Position numbers and translations under genes: made by a program. This document shows, in pieces, positions 56,993 to 64,000 of a stretch of DNA of 64,000 nt. Below the pieces are notes generated by a model. It saw only the letters and a list, made by a program, of their open reading frames with translations, was not told the origin of the DNA and made no database searches. The stretch comes from Oscillospiraceae bacterium (GTDB lineage: Bacteria > Bacillota > Clostridia > Oscillospirales > CAG-272): contig SVQP01000003.1 of the NCBI GenBank assembly GCA_015065285.1, positions 1 through 64,000 on the forward strand, read 5' to 3'. How positions within the stretch are numbered: position 1 is the first letter of the stretch; each line of letters starts with the position of its first letter.

Positions 56993-57733
56993 ATGACAAA
57001 AAAACCTTTATCTAGAATGAGAAAAGCATATCTTGCGCGCTTTGTGTACCGCTGCTTGGTGTTGCTTGCGCTGATTTTGCTGTGCATTTTCAGACCGCAA
57101 ACAGCAGAGATCATAGAGGGAACGGCGCTGTTTGCAAGCTTTCACTGGACGCACCTGTTCTTGTACTTTTTGTGGGGCGTGTGGATGTTTGACATGCTCT
57201 TTCAGATCATCCCCAGCAAGAACATGTATGCCATGGGCTCGCAAAAGGTGTTTCGCCGCAACTTCAGCCCTTGCGCGAGATGCGAGCAGGTGGACCGCAA
57301 GGCACTGCGTAAGAGATATACCAAGGAAGCCTTGAAGGTGTGGTGCTTCTGGGGACCCTTGACGCTGGCGCTGGCGCTTGTTTGGTTTTTGTGGCTCAAG
57401 CCCATGGGCGCTTATTGGTTTTTGCTGCTGTTTGTAGGCGCATTTTACGTGTGTGATCTGATCTGCGTGCTGTTCTGGTGTCCCTTCCGCGTGTGGTTTA
57501 TGAAAAACCGCTGCTGCACCACCTGCCGCATTTTCAACTGGGATCACTTTATGATGTTCACCCCGTTTTTGTTTGTGCCGGGTGTGTATTCCTGGTCGCT
57601 GGCAGGGCTGGCTGTTGTGATCTATATCATCTGGGAGATTCAGATCTACACGCATCCCGAACGCTTTACCGATGCGTGCAACGATACGCTCAAATGCAAG
57701 AACTGCACGGATCACCTGTGCGGAAAGTTTTAA
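56993..57733 (+). CDS. Cys-rich multi-TM membrane protein of unknown function
   Basis: Several TM stretches; CARC, CCTTC and LKCKNCTDHLC motifs. Confidence 0.75.
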   Translation: MTKKPLSRMRKAYLARFVYRCLVLLALILLCIFRPQTAEIIEGTALFASFHWTHLFLYFLWGVWMFDMLFQIIPSKNMYAMGSQKVFRRNFSPCARCEQVDRKALRKRYTKEALKVWCFWGPLTLALALVWFLWLKPMGAYWFLLLFVGAFYVCDLICVLFWCPFRVWFMKNRCCTTCRIFNWDHFMMFTPFLFVPGVYSWSLAGLAVVIYIIWEIQIYTHPERFTDACNDTLKCKNCTDHLCGKF

Positions 57734-57790
57734 GTAAAAAAGAGTCATCGTTAAGCTGGTTCTCATAAGGATGTTTGGATAATCCAAAAT

Positions 57791-57817
57791 TGTAGGGACA
57801 GGCGTCCTCGACTGTCC
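57791..57817 (+). repeat. REP-like palindrome copy 1
   Basis: TGTAGGGACAGGCGTCCTCGACTGTCC. Confidence 0.85.
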
Positions 57818-57888
57818 ATGACACATAAATTTCGGCAGAGATGTTGTTTTCTCTGCCGATTTGTGTTATAATGATATTGGTGATAAAA

Positions 57889-58413
57889 ATGGATGAACTT
57901 AAAAAGAGAAAAACACCGAGATATCAAAGTTTTGATTACAATAGTGTTGGAGTATATTTCATAACGATTTGCACGCAAAATAGGCGAAGCATCCTATCTC
58001 GCATTGTAGGGACAGGCGTCCTCGACTGTCCGCAAATCGAATTAACTCAATACGGAGAAATTGCGGATAAATACATCAAACAATTAAATGATTTCTATGA
58101 ACATTTGTCGGTTGAAAAATATGTCATAATGCCTAACCACATTCATTTTTTGCTTTGGGTAAAGGAAAATAAGACCGATAACGGACAGTCGAGGACGCCT
58201 GTCCCTACAAATGTTGAAAGAGCGAACAGCGCGTGCTCTCAATTTGTATCGACATTCAAGCGTTTTTGCAATAAGGAGTATGGCGAAAACATTTGGCAAG
58301 CTCGTTTCAACGACCATATAATTCGTAACCGCGATGACTATGAAGAACACGTAAAATACATTTACGAAAACCCTATACGTTGGTACTACGACGAATTATA
58401 CACAGAAGAATAG
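57889..58413 (+). CDS. REP-associated tyrosine transposase (RAYT, Y1_Tnp/IS200-like)
   Basis: YFITICTQNRR, VIMPNHIHFLLW (HUH), KYIYENPIRWYYDELY. Confidence 0.88.
   Translation: MDELKKRKTPRYQSFDYNSVGVYFITICTQNRRSILSRIVGTGVLDCPQIELTQYGEIADKYIKQLNDFYEHLSVEKYVIMPNHIHFLLWVKENKTDNGQSRTPVPTNVERANSACSQFVSTFKRFCNKEYGENIWQARFNDHIIRNRDDYEEHVKYIYENPIRWYYDELYTEE
58005..58031 (+). repeat. REP-like palindrome copy 2, inside RAYT ORF
   Basis: Identical to copy 1; encodes VGTGVLDCP in frame. Confidence 0.9.
58183..58209 (-). repeat. REP-like palindrome copy 3, inverted, inside RAYT ORF
   Basis: GGACAGTCGAGGACGCCTGTCCCTACA, exact reverse complement of copy 1; encodes GQSRTPVPT in frame. Confidence 0.9.
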
Positions 58414-58510
58414 GGGTATGGGCTTTGCCCGAAGCCGGCGTTGCTTGCAACGCTGTAATACAAAGGCGAAACTGGCGATAAAGAAAAATGAAAGCATTTA
58501 ATTTGCCGAG

Positions 58511-58987
58511 GTGAGTGTTTTGATATTTTGGATAGAGAAACAATTCAAAAATGAATATATTGACTCTGCAAAAGAGACTGGCATCAGATGTGTATTTTCT
58601 AAGGAATTTAATGAAGATGCCAGAATCGAAATAATGCAATTCATAAAATTTATCAGAGCCAATTATTATTTTCCCATTAGGGTAAAAATATGGTTTGATA
58701 ACGAAACTCATTTTGTCAATCAAACAGATGGTCACAAATATTATGGAGTTTTTTACGATGGCGATTCTGATAAAACGACATATCCCAAAATTCATATTGC
58801 AGCAAAACAGACCGAAAAAAATTCTATAGAAGATATATTGTTTAGCATAGCACACGAATTGACCCATTATTATCAATGGTATTTTCTTGAAGACGATAAA
58901 CGAACAGACAGAAGTTTGGAAATAGAAGCAAACAAATGGACTAAATATATCCTATACACATATTATTGTGAAAATCCAACCGAATAA
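58511..58987 (+). CDS. Small HExxH zincin-like protein
   Basis: GTG start; IAHELTHYYQWYF with downstream EIEANKW (possible third ligand). Confidence 0.65.
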   Translation: MSVLIFWIEKQFKNEYIDSAKETGIRCVFSKEFNEDARIEIMQFIKFIRANYYFPIRVKIWFDNETHFVNQTDGHKYYGVFYDGDSDKTTYPKIHIAAKQTEKNSIEDILFSIAHELTHYYQWYFLEDDKRTDRSLEIEANKWTKYILYTYYCENPTE

Positions 58988-59001
58988 TATTCTAATTGTA
59001 A

Positions 59002-59033
59002 AACCCCGACAGACATTAAAATCTGTTGGGGTT
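59002..59033 (+). terminator. Intrinsic terminator after zincin-like gene
   Basis: AACCCCGACAGA-CATTAAAA-TCTGTTGGGGTT (one wobble). Confidence 0.6.
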
Positions 59034-59066
59034 AATCTTTGTTTTCTGCAATACAATTATTGTGAT

Positions 59067-59093
59067 GGACCGTCGAGGACGCCGGTCCCTACA
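59067..59093 (-). repeat. REP-like palindrome copy 4, inverted
   Basis: GGACCGTCGAGGACGCCGGTCCCTACA; two changes versus copies 1-3, both in one stem base pair. Confidence 0.85.
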
Positions 59094-59157
59094 AAATGGC
59101 TGTAAACTTCCTTATGAGAGCCTGCCTTTGCGGTGACTCTTTTTTTGCGGAAATCTC

Positions 59158-59218
59158 TTGACAAACCCTGCGCTATGTGGTATCATACAAGCAGTACAGA
59201 TAATACAGATAATACAGA
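59158..59218 (+). promoter_or_regulatory. Promoter and candidate operator of GntR-ABC operon
   Basis: TTGACA (59158-59163), 17 bp, TATCAT (59181-59186); direct repeats TACAGATAA TACAGATAA TACAGA (59195-59218). Confidence 0.65.
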
Positions 59219-59230
59219 AGAGGTGAATGT

Positions 59231-59584
59231 ATGAAATTCAGCTTTTCGGGCAATCAGGATATTTATCTTGAAATTGCCGAGAGATACAAGGAATATATCC
59301 GGCAGGGGATCATCCGAAACGGTGAAAAGCTGCCGTCTGTCAGGCAAGCGGCAGGCGAGCTTTCGGTTAACCCCAACACGGTGGCAAAGGCTTATGCAAA
59401 GCTGGAGCAGGACGGATATATCTGCTCCTTGCCCAAAAAGGGTGTTTACGTGATCTGGGAGGGCGGTGAGCAAAATCAACGCGAAAACGCAGATCTTACG
59501 CTCATTCGAGCCATACGCGACCGCGGCATTGACAAGCAGACCATACTTTCGTGGATCGAGGAGGTGTACAAGGGTCATGATTGA
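59231..59584 (+). CDS. GntR-family (YtrA-like) transcriptional regulator
   Basis: IYLEIAERYKEYIRQGIIRNGEKLPSVRQAAGELSVNPNTVAKAYAKLEQDGYI. Confidence 0.92.
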   Translation: MKFSFSGNQDIYLEIAERYKEYIRQGIIRNGEKLPSVRQAAGELSVNPNTVAKAYAKLEQDGYICSLPKKGVYVIWEGGEQNQRENADLTLIRAIRDRGIDKQTILSWIEEVYKGHD

Positions 59585-60458
59585 AGTAAAGAATTTATGC
59601 TATGACGTTGGCGGTAAAATCATACTTAAAAACGTAAATCTGACGCTGCAGCAAGGCAGTGTGATGGGTCTTGTGGGTATCAACGGTGCAGGAAAGACCA
59701 CGCTGCTGCGCCTGATCTCGGGTGTGTTGACCAAAAAGTATGGTGAGATCCTCATAGACGGGAAAAAAGTCAGCGAGGAAGAGGTGCGTCGCGCGCTGTT
59801 TTTCCTGCCGGACGACCCGTATTTTACCATTTATACCACGGGAAATTCCATGTACCGAATGTACGAGGTATTTTATCCCGAGATCGACAGAGCCGTTTTC
59901 GATCGGTTTACAAAAGAATTTGGGCTGGATCCCAAAAAGCCGATCCGCAATTTCTCCAAGGGCATGCGTCGCCAGCTGTATATTTCCTTGGCGCTTGCGG
60001 TAAAGCCCAAATATTTGCTTTTGGACGAGGCATTTGACGGACTTGACCCGCTCTCACGCCACATCTTCAAGCGCGTGCTCAACGAGTTTGTGGAAGAGTT
60101 TGGCACCTCGGTCATCATTTCCAGCCACTCCTTGCGCGAGCTGGAGGATTTTTGCGATTGCTATGTGCTGCTTGACCAGATGACGGTATCTGCCTCGGGT
60201 GATATTGCCGAGAAGGTCAACAGCTTCTGCAAATTCCAGCTTGCTTTTCTGGATGAGATTGACGAGCGGGCATTTGCGCACCTGCCCGTAACCTCACTGG
60301 AGAAGAGCGGACGCTTTGTGCGTGTGGTGCTGGAAGGCAATGCGGCTGAGCTTTTACCGCAGCTGCAAGCATTGAATCCTGCCGTGGTGGAGGAGATGCG
60401 CATGGACTTTGAAGAGGTCTTTATCCTCGAGGTAGAAAAGAGGGGGTATTTGAAATGA
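59577..60458 (+). CDS. ABC transporter ATP-binding protein
   Basis: LVGINGAGKTTLLRLISG, RNFSKGMRRQLYISLAL, LLLDEAFDGLDPLSR. Confidence 0.93.
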   Translation: MIEVKNLCYDVGGKIILKNVNLTLQQGSVMGLVGINGAGKTTLLRLISGVLTKKYGEILIDGKKVSEEEVRRALFFLPDDPYFTIYTTGNSMYRMYEVFYPEIDRAVFDRFTKEFGLDPKKPIRNFSKGMRRQLYISLALAVKPKYLLLDEAFDGLDPLSRHIFKRVLNEFVEEFGTSVIISSHSLRELEDFCDCYVLLDQMTVSASGDIAEKVNSFCKFQLAFLDEIDERAFAHLPVTSLEKSGRFVRVVLEGNAAELLPQLQALNPAVVEEMRMDFEEVFILEVEKRGYLK

Positions 60459-61468
60459 AGATCTTTTTCAGATATTTGTTTTACAGACTCAAAAACAGTG
60501 TGCTGCGCACGTTGATTTTCACCGCGCTCTCGGTTGCCATTTGCCTGATCGGCATTTCCATGAGGAACGGATCCGCCGAGCCGAAATATTGCGAAAGCGG
60601 ACTTTACATGCTTGCCACCGCCCTGTGTATCACAGCCAGCATCGTGCCGCTCTTTGAGCTCTCGGGGCTCAAAAACCGCAGAAATCTGGATACGCTGTTT
60701 TTCTTCCCGATCAAGCGCGAGAGAATGGCACTCGTGCATTTTATCAGCGGCTTTGTGCAGGTGGCTGCCATTTATACGGTCACTTGGGCGGCAAGCTATC
60801 TCTGGCTTGCGCTCAACACAGATTATTATGCGCTTGGGTATATGATCCCGTATTATTTGCTGTCGCTTTCGCTTGCGTTTGTCATCTATTCGATCTATTG
60901 TTTTTTGTTCATGCAAGCCAACACAACGGCGGACGGTGTGCTGTTCTGCCTGCTGTGGATCTTCCTGCCTGCTTTGGTCTCTTTGGTGCTTGACGTTGTA
61001 TGGCACGTTGAAATTGCAGGGAAATTGGCAGAGTGGGGCATTATGTACACGCCCATGAATCATCTGACCATCATCTTTCAGGATCTGATCGAGATCAACG
61101 ACCCGGCAAGCTGGGATACGTCGACAGAGCTGATTATGGAGCGCTGGTACATGTTTGTGATCTGGGGCGCTGCAGGTCTTGTGGCTGCGAATGCATATCT
61201 GTTCAGCTTTGTGCACAAGGGTGCGGAGCAGGCAGGGGAGATCTCAAATTCTCCTTTCGGATACGCGGTGCTTATTCCTGCCTACGGCTATTGCCTGATA
61301 CAGATTTCCATGGGAATTTTTGTTCCGCTCCTGATCGTTATGTATCTGGGCGTCATGCTCTCGGGCTACCTGATTTACAGAAGAGGATTTAAGTTCAAGG
61401 TCCCCGATATCATCGTGACCGTGATCGGACTTGCCTTGCCGTTTGTCGTGGCGTATATGAATCGCTGA
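60455..61468 (+). CDS. ABC transporter permease-like membrane protein
   Basis: Multi-TM; overlaps ATPase gene by 4 nt in GntR-ATPase-permease order. Confidence 0.75.
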   Translation: MKIFFRYLFYRLKNSVLRTLIFTALSVAICLIGISMRNGSAEPKYCESGLYMLATALCITASIVPLFELSGLKNRRNLDTLFFFPIKRERMALVHFISGFVQVAAIYTVTWAASYLWLALNTDYYALGYMIPYYLLSLSLAFVIYSIYCFLFMQANTTADGVLFCLLWIFLPALVSLVLDVVWHVEIAGKLAEWGIMYTPMNHLTIIFQDLIEINDPASWDTSTELIMERWYMFVIWGAAGLVAANAYLFSFVHKGAEQAGEISNSPFGYAVLIPAYGYCLIQISMGIFVPLLIVMYLGVMLSGYLIYRRGFKFKVPDIIVTVIGLALPFVVAYMNR

Positions 61469-61481
61469 GTAATATGAATAT

Positions 61482-61511
61482 AAAAAACCGCCGATTCTTC
61501 GGCGGTTTTTT
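61482..61511. terminator. Terminator shared by convergent permease and truB genes
   Basis: AAAAAACCGCCGA-TTCT-TCGGCGGTTTTTT. Confidence 0.8.
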
Positions 61512-61512
61512 G

Positions 61513-62433
61513 TTATTCCAATTCAAAGAGCTTGATCATGGCAATGGCGCTGCCGCTTTCGTAGTCGCGCACCTCGCCAAGGGCAAAGAAATGATCCTGT
61601 GCGTCACAGATGCGCACGCGCGTACCGGTTGCAAAATGCGAATGGATCTTGCTCTGGTAGATCTCACAGCCGTTTCTGCACAGCCGCTTGTAAAAATCGG
61701 GCAGGGAAACGGCAGGCAGATCGGAAAACAGCACCTCAACAGGGAGCAATCTCTCCAATCTTTGCGCGTCGTCCATTTCTTCCAGCTCTGTTGTGGTCAT
61801 GCACGCGTCCAAGCCAAAGCCGCCTGTTTGCACGCGCTGTAGCGTTGCCATTGCACCGCCGCAGCCAAGAGAGGCGCCAATATCTGCACACAGCGTGCGG
61901 ATATACGTACCGCCCGAGCAATCTACCGTCAGGATATAGTCGCTTGCTACGTCGGTCGGCTGGCAGGAAAGTGAGAAGATCTCAATCTCTCGCGCCTGCC
62001 TTTCCACCTCAACGCCCTTACGCGCCAAGTCGCAAAGCTTTTGCCCGTCCACCTTTAAGGCACTGTACATGGGCGGAATCTGCGCGATTTTGCCCACAAA
62101 TCTGCGGCATGCTTCTGCCACTTGATCGGGGGTAGGGAGCGCCTCACTTGTCGTCAACACCGTACCCGTGGTATCCTCGGTATCGGTGGTCAGACCAAGT
62201 CGCAGCGTAGCTCTGTAGACCTTGCGGTCGTGGCTGACGTATTCGCAAGCCTTAGCCGCTCTGCCCACAAGCACCACCAGTACACCGGTTGCCATGGGAT
62301 CAAGCGTTCCCGTGTGTCCCACGCGCTTTGTGTGCAGTGCACGGCGCACCTTGTAAACAATATCGTGCGAGGTTGCGCCCGCGTGCTTGTTAATGAGCAG
62401 AATGCCGCTGGGTTCCACTTGCGGCGCGCTCAT
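61513..62433 (-). CDS. truB: tRNA pseudouridine(55) synthase
   Basis: GILLINKHAGATSHDIVYKVRRAL, RVGHTGTLDPMATGVLVVLVG, CSGGTYIRTLCADIG. Confidence 0.95.
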   Translation of the reverse strand: MSAPQVEPSGILLINKHAGATSHDIVYKVRRALHTKRVGHTGTLDPMATGVLVVLVGRAAKACEYVSHDRKVYRATLRLGLTTDTEDTTGTVLTTSEALPTPDQVAEACRRFVGKIAQIPPMYSALKVDGQKLCDLARKGVEVERQAREIEIFSLSCQPTDVASDYILTVDCSGGTYIRTLCADIGASLGCGGAMATLQRVQTGGFGLDACMTTTELEEMDDAQRLERLLPVEVLFSDLPAVSLPDFYKRLCRNGCEIYQSKIHSHFATGTRVRICDAQDHFFALGEVRDYESGSAIAMIKLFELE

Positions 62434-63083
62434 GCGGGAAAGCGCACGTGCGCCGAGTAGATGGGCATACCTTTTGCGGTAAAGTTTGCTTCGTATTCGG
62501 TCATAACGTTGGTTGCAGCCATTTCGCTTTGGTGCAGATCCTCGGTTTTCCACACGATCTCCAAGCCGCAAGCCTCAAATTCCTCAAGGCTGAAGAAAAA
62601 CAGATCGTGATTGTCGGTCTTGAATTTCAGCATGCCGCCCGGGACCAGCAGCTCACGGTACTTTTCAAGAAAGCCGCGGTGCGTCAGTCTGCGCTTTTTG
62701 TAGCCGCTCTTGGGCCAAGGGTCGCTGAAATTGAGATAAATGGTGTCCAGCGAATGCGCGGGCAGCCACTCGGGCAGGTTCTGTGCATTGCCGATGATGA
62801 AACGCAGATTATCGGGGCGGGTGTCGGCACACTCGGTCGCCTTTTCCAAGGCAAGGCATGCCACGTCGGGCACGCGCTCCATGGCGATCAGATTGACCTC
62901 GGGGATAGCCGCAGCCGTGCCGCAGGCAAATGCGCCCTTGCCGCAGCCGATCTCAAGAGAAAGCGGCTTTTTCTCGGGGAAGGGGGCACAGGGGTCATCC
63001 ATCAGTACCTCGGGATGCTCAATCAAAAGGGCGGAGCAGGCGGCAATTCTCTCGGCGCCGTGCTTTTTTCTTCTCATTCTCAT
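62430..63083 (-). CDS. trmB: tRNA (guanine-N7-)-methyltransferase
   Basis: LSLEIGCGKGAFACGTA, IYLNFSDPWPKSGYKKRRLTHRGFLEKY. Confidence 0.95.
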   Translation of the reverse strand: MRMRRKKHGAERIAACSALLIEHPEVLMDDPCAPFPEKKPLSLEIGCGKGAFACGTAAAIPEVNLIAMERVPDVACLALEKATECADTRPDNLRFIIGNAQNLPEWLPAHSLDTIYLNFSDPWPKSGYKKRRLTHRGFLEKYRELLVPGGMLKFKTDNHDLFFFSLEEFEACGLEIVWKTEDLHQSEMAATNVMTEYEANFTAKGMPIYSAHVRFPA

Positions 63084-63098
63084 GAATTTTACCTCAAA

Positions 63099-64000
63099 TC
63101 AAACGTTGAAGCGGAACAGAACGATGTCGCTGTCCTGCATGACGTAGTCCTTACCCTCACTGCGGTAAAGACCTGCATCCTTGCAAGCGGCAACGCTGCC
63201 CAACTTGACCAGATCGTCATAGGAAACCACCTCGGCACGGATAAAGCCGCGCTCAAAGTCGCTGTGGATCTTGCCCGCTGCCTGAGGTGCCTTGGTGCCC
63301 TTGGTGATGGTCCATGCGCGAACCTCCTTGGGACCTGCTGTCATGTAAGAGGTCAAGCCCAAGAGGGAATAGCTTGCCTTGATCAGCTTGTCAAGACCGC
63401 TTTCCTCAATGCCCATGTCTTCCATGAACATTGCCTTTTCCTCGGCATCCAGCTCTGCAATCTCGGCTTCAATGCCTGCACAGATCCACATGATCTCGCT
63501 GTGCTCGCTCTTGGCATATTCCTTGAGCGCTACGTAGCCGGGGTTGTCAAGCGGCTCGCTGCCTGCCTCATCCTCGCTGACGTTTGCCACGTAGATAACG
63601 GGCATACGGGTCAGCAGGTGCGTGTCAGCCAAAAGCTCCTCCTCGTCGGGCGTCAGCACCACGGTGCGCGCGCAAAGACCCTCTTCAAGCGCTGCCAGAA
63701 TCTTCTTGAATACCTCCATCTGCGCTGCGAGCGACTTATCAGCGCGCATTGCCTTGGTGGTGCGCTCAATGCGGCGCTCCATCATTTCCATGTCGGAAAG
63801 GATGAGCTCCATGTTGATGGTCTCAAGGTCACGCATGGGGTCAATGCTGCCCTCAACGTGAATGATGTCGTCATTTTCAAAGCAACGAATGATGTGCAGA
63901 ATCGCATCACATTCGCGGATGTTGGAAAGGAACTGGTTGCCCAGACCCTCGCCCTTGGATGCACCCTTGACAAGACCTGCAATGTCTACGAATTCGCAAA
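63099..64000 (-). CDS. ychF: Redox-regulated GTPase/ATPase YchF, truncated by window edge
   Basis: Frame open to 64000: [58 protein letters not shown]-terminal [11 protein letters not shown]. Confidence 0.94.
   Translation of the reverse strand, partial: CEFVDIAGLVKGASKGEGLGNQFLSNIRECDAILHIIRCFENDDIIHVEGSIDPMRDLETINMELILSDMEMMERRIERTTKAMRADKSLAAQMEVFKKILAALEEGLCARTVVLTPDEEELLADTHLLTRMPVIYVANVSEDEAGSEPLDNPGYVALKEYAKSEHSEIMWICAGIEAEIAELDAEEKAMFMEDMGIEESGLDKLIKASYSLLGLTSYMTAGPKEVRAWTITKGTKAPQAAGKIHSDFERGFIRAEVVSYDDLVKLGSVAACKDAGLYRSEGKDYVMQDSDIVLFRFNV

Larger units (their letters stand above)
57736..59146. mobile_element. Putative RAYT/REP element (about 1.41 kb) bounded by imperfect inverted repeats
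   Basis: Left arm 57736-57776 aligns with reverse complement of right arm 59104-59146; one REP just inside each arm; RAYT and HExxH ORFs inside; region visibly AT-richer. Confidence 0.6.

Noticed and set aside
57720-59153. GCGGAAA direct repeats as target-site duplication
   Set aside because: The left copy lies inside the upstream CDS end and 9 nt from the inverted-repeat arm, so chance is plausible.

Overview
The 64 kb window reads as chromosome from an endospore-forming Clostridia/Firmicutes-type bacterium: spoIIAA-spoIIAB-sigF and spoIIR are present, with many intrinsic terminators and sigmaA-like promoters. I saw no rRNA, tRNA, CRISPR array or prophage. Main blocks: (i) EF-G paralog and spoIIA operon; (ii) yhbDE-like pair, prmC, ddl; (iii) carbohydrate locus (about 8.5-18.5 kb) with two tandem solute-binding lipoproteins, a PHP protein, a DUF4091-like protein, an in-frame MFS-transporter/GH2-hydrolase fusion and a sialate-esterase-like protein; (iv) rbfA, DHH phosphoesterase, spoIIR, dus, GH99-like protein, HAD; (v) sugar ABC operon followed by a secreted SNase-like lipoprotein and an OB-repeat lipoprotein; (vi) minus-strand nucleotide-catabolism cluster (surE, two DHH, dGTPase, 5'-nucleotidase), HD-GYP, serA/serC; (vii) dacF, ribF and a short IreB-family gene; (viii) a three-gene TerB-N / BrxD-like ATPase / Lhr-like helicase cassette; (ix) nrdR; (x) a RAYT/REP element of about 1.4 kb whose transposase ORF contains two REP copies, bounded by imperfect inverted repeats of about 41 bp; (xi) GntR-ABC, truB, trmB, ychF. 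Strongest leads: an apparent sigmaF promoter with Shine-Dalgarno occlusion at spoIIR, the MFS-GH2 fusion, the TerB/BrxD/helicase triad with a 42-bp coding repeat, and the RAYT element. All calls come from reading the sequence; no database search was run.
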